A stretch of DNA of 64,000 nucleotides from Quillaja saponaria (lineage: Eukaryota; Streptophyta; Magnoliopsida; Fabales; Quillajaceae): positions 33,229,235 through 33,293,234 of the forward strand of contig CM055607.1 of assembly GCA_029379385.1 (NCBI GenBank), written 5' to 3'. Under the pieces are notes generated by a model. That model saw only the letters and a program-made list of their open reading frames with translations. It searched no databases and was not told the origin of the DNA. Every line of letters starts with the position of its first letter. The first letter of the stretch is position 1. Position numbers and translations under genes: made by a program. Below, piece by piece: positions 61,131-64,000 of this stretch.

Positions 61131-64000
61131 ATCTGATTAATTGTTGTTTAACAGGGGAAATATTCAGCGAGGAAGGCTGGCTTTTAGAATGCGAAAATTC
61201 TTTTCCTCTTAGAACTTCGAAATTAAGTTTTTTTTTTTCTTTTTTTAATTTTAATTACTGATGTTTAAAGGGACTCCGTACTAGGAGCGACCCATAATTA
61301 CTTACTTAGACTAGGTGAGTGAATTCGGATCTGGTTGGAATTCATATCAAATTATTTCAAATTTGAGATCAAATTCTATTTAATTATTCCGAATTTGAAG
61401 TTAAATTGAATATAAATTTAATTCAAATACAAAATATTAAGTGGGGGCAGGTAATTCCCGTGAATAAGGATATACAATATATAAATAATATTCTGTAACC
61501 AAATTGGTGAATAAATATATAGTGCAATATCAATTAGTCTTAGTATAGTATTGTTTTGTGTCTAATTAAAACTTTTATATTTTTTTCTTTTTGTTTATTT
61601 TAATTATAAGGTTGTACTGATAGTTTTTTTTTTTTTTTTTTTAAATGGTTACATAATTTTAATATTCAAGCTTGATTGAAAATTATTTATTTATATTTTA
61701 TGCAATGAAAACTCAAATATTCAAATTTGTATTCAAATATTTGTCAAATTGAAGTACAAATAGGCAAATATTTAATTCGAATTCCAACCATAGCTTACAT
61801 ATACCTTAATTAATTTTATTTTTTGTAAAAATTTTACTTCTGATCTTTTAAACATATTTATTTTACCATTAAATGTCTAATTTTGTTATAATATAAAATT
61901 AATTTTGCATATTAATAATCATAATGTCTTATTTATAAATTCGATGAATAATTAATTGTGGTTGAATTTTAATTTTTATTAAACTGGCTGCTTTTGTTAA
62001 AGAAAGGGTTTAAATAAGTTAAATAGGTCAAATTATAACTAATAGGGTTCCACCAGTTACAAAATTTAGGATCAAAGGTTGGTGGGAATAATTTTTATCC
62101 TAGTGATAACATATAACTATTTGTACACACCTATCAACAATGATAAACTTACAAGCTATATAATGAGAGGCAATTATCCTATTTTTTATAATTTTAATAA
62201 TATATAATTTGATCTCGTATCTTTGATATACAATACAATTTTATTTTTTTTATAAATTGTATAAACTTGCACGTACTATCAATAATGAGATTTGAACATA
62301 AAATTATATAATTACAAAATGTTAATAATAACCCATGAATTAAGATCACATTGACTGCTTATCACGGCTTCTCATTGCTCATGTATGTTTGTTGTAGCAT
62401 TGATCTTTCTATTTTGTGTTCCATTGTACAAAAAGGAAACATAAGGGTTCAAGTTAAGATGTGCGTTTTACAAGGTTCAAATGATTTATTAGCTCCAAGC
62501 ATTAAAGGTCTCCTTTGATGTATCATTTAAACATAACAAAATAGTATAAAGAATATTTGGTTGACTCTTACACAATATTTAGCAATAAGATGATAATAAA
62601 AATATATACCATTGAAGATATAATAAAATAATAATATATTTATATAACTTAATATATTCTAAAATTTATACTATAAAATATTATACAATAAGCCAAACAA
62701 ATCATAATATATTCAAACAAATAGATTAACATATATTGACACTAAATTATTAATGTTTTAGGGATTTTTGTAACAGGTGTCTTAAGAATATATTTTAAGA
62801 TTATATAAATAGAAAATTTGTAATATTTATTACAATAATTGATTATAATTTTAGTTATATTTAATATATAAATTGTTATTTTTGAAAAATTTTATATTTC
62901 AAAAATTCATATAAAATGAAGCTGAACAATTGTCTTTCAAATACCTATTAGAATAACAAATATTTTAAATTATGAAGTGATAAAGTTAAAGATAATTATT
63001 TATATGCCCCTTTTTTAAATTTAAATTTAAAAGCTAAAGTCCTGTCAGTATTCAATAATTGTTGCTATTCTGATAGTTAACTTTTATATTTCAACCTCAT
63101 CCTAAACAGTAACCACCCTCGTAATTCAAGCAAAGGCACTTAAGGCAGATGTTAAGCTATTCCATGGGCTGGGCCTCTTGCTCTGAATTGTAAATTGGAC
63201 TGAAGGTTTGTTTTAGATCTGCCATCCCATCTCATAACGGCCTGCAACTGCAATTATTTGGGTTATGGAGAAAAAAGAAAAAAAAGAGAAATTAATATGA
63301 AGAAAGTATATATATATATATATATAAAATACTAAATTGTAATTTTCATTCCTACAATTTACATCAAAGTTTAATATTTGTATAATTTAAAAAATAGAAA
63401 TTAAGAACTCATAATTTAAAAATCAAGTTAATATTTTTCATGTCATCACCTTTAGTCATATTAACTTAACGAAAATATGACATTAATTAATATAATTTTA
63501 CATGATCAAATAAAAAAATAACATAACAAGTGATGGACTAAAAGGTTATTACTATCTCAAATAAAATATTATTTTTTATAAAAAAAATTAAAATATATGT
63601 ACAGTAAACAATTAAATAACAAAATAAGAATCATATCTAATTTCCTTTCTTTTCGATTTCCTTCTCAAACCCTATGCAAAATTCACCATAACCCTTCATT
63701 GATACTAAATTTCAGTAGAAAGACAATATCTTTGAATTTTCTAGTGTAGTTATTTTTTTTATATATATCATGGAATATAAATCTCAAACAAGAAGTGCGA
63801 TAGGATGGGAATTATATCAGACATATCAATTTGAAAATTGCAAACACAGATAGATAGCCATGTTCAACATCAAATTTACATGGGAGCTGGAATTTTATTA
63901 TATTAGTCGAGAAATGTAGATTCGAAGCAACTGGACTCATTCTAAAGCTCATACGTATTTTTTATTTATTTTTAGCCTATCAGGTCACATAGATTATATT
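61131..64000. other. AT-rich gene-free DNA
   Basis: Upstream of CUL1 I see no exon, transposase or RNA gene. It contains T and A runs (for example about 61625-61642) and a TA microsatellite at 63307-63326. Confidence 0.5.
63307..63326. repeat. (TA)n microsatellite
   Basis: About ten TA units in gene-free DNA. Confidence 0.85.

Overview
The window is nuclear DNA of a flowering plant, most likely a eudicot and probably a rosid. Genes are split by many short GT-AG introns, protein families are plant ones (chloroplast release factor APG3, mTERF, CW-type zinc finger protein, cullin-1), and AT-rich spacers carry decayed LINE, hAT and terminal-inverted-repeat elements. I could not fix the species. 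Exon boundaries were placed by eye from splice consensus, reading frame and recalled family sequence, not by alignment or transcripts.

Layout: 1.4-9.2 kb is a minus-strand LINE fragment split by a 6.0-kb dead hAT transposon (2611-8625). 10.2-12.2 kb is a minus-strand CCCH zinc-finger gene (ZFN type) whose last exon is not in the window. It faces the plus-strand APG3 gene (14.0-19.5 kb, 15 exons) across a 1.8-kb divergent spacer. Next on plus come a thioredoxin-like DUF255/SPATA20 gene (20.6-26.0 kb, 15 exons) and an intronless mTERF gene (27.9-29.1 kb). From 30.8 to 39.35 kb lies a decayed but intron-bearing copy of the peroxisomal ATPase gene PEX6, with a 2.0-kb inverted-repeat element in one intron. 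After a 5-kb AT-rich spacer with diverged duplications comes the CW-type zinc finger gene (44.4-52.6 kb, 11 exons), which has a one-base frameshift in an A7 run. The last gene is minus-strand CUL1 (55.8-60.5 kb, 19 coding exons), followed by gene-free AT-rich DNA.

The intact genes do not form a pathway. APG3 and possibly the mTERF protein act in organelle gene expression, CUL1 is the scaffold of SCF ubiquitin ligases, the CW protein is a likely histone-methyl-lysine reader, and the CCCH protein is probably RNA-binding. In-frame checks support the models: APG3 sums to 410 codons, the DUF255 gene to 819 and CUL1 to 737. The CW gene sums to 1716 only if one base is removed. I saw no convincing undescribed system. 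The points most worth a second look are the missing ZFN exon, the PEX6 pseudogene, the CW frameshift, the nested transposons and the hairpin-rich inverted-repeat element.
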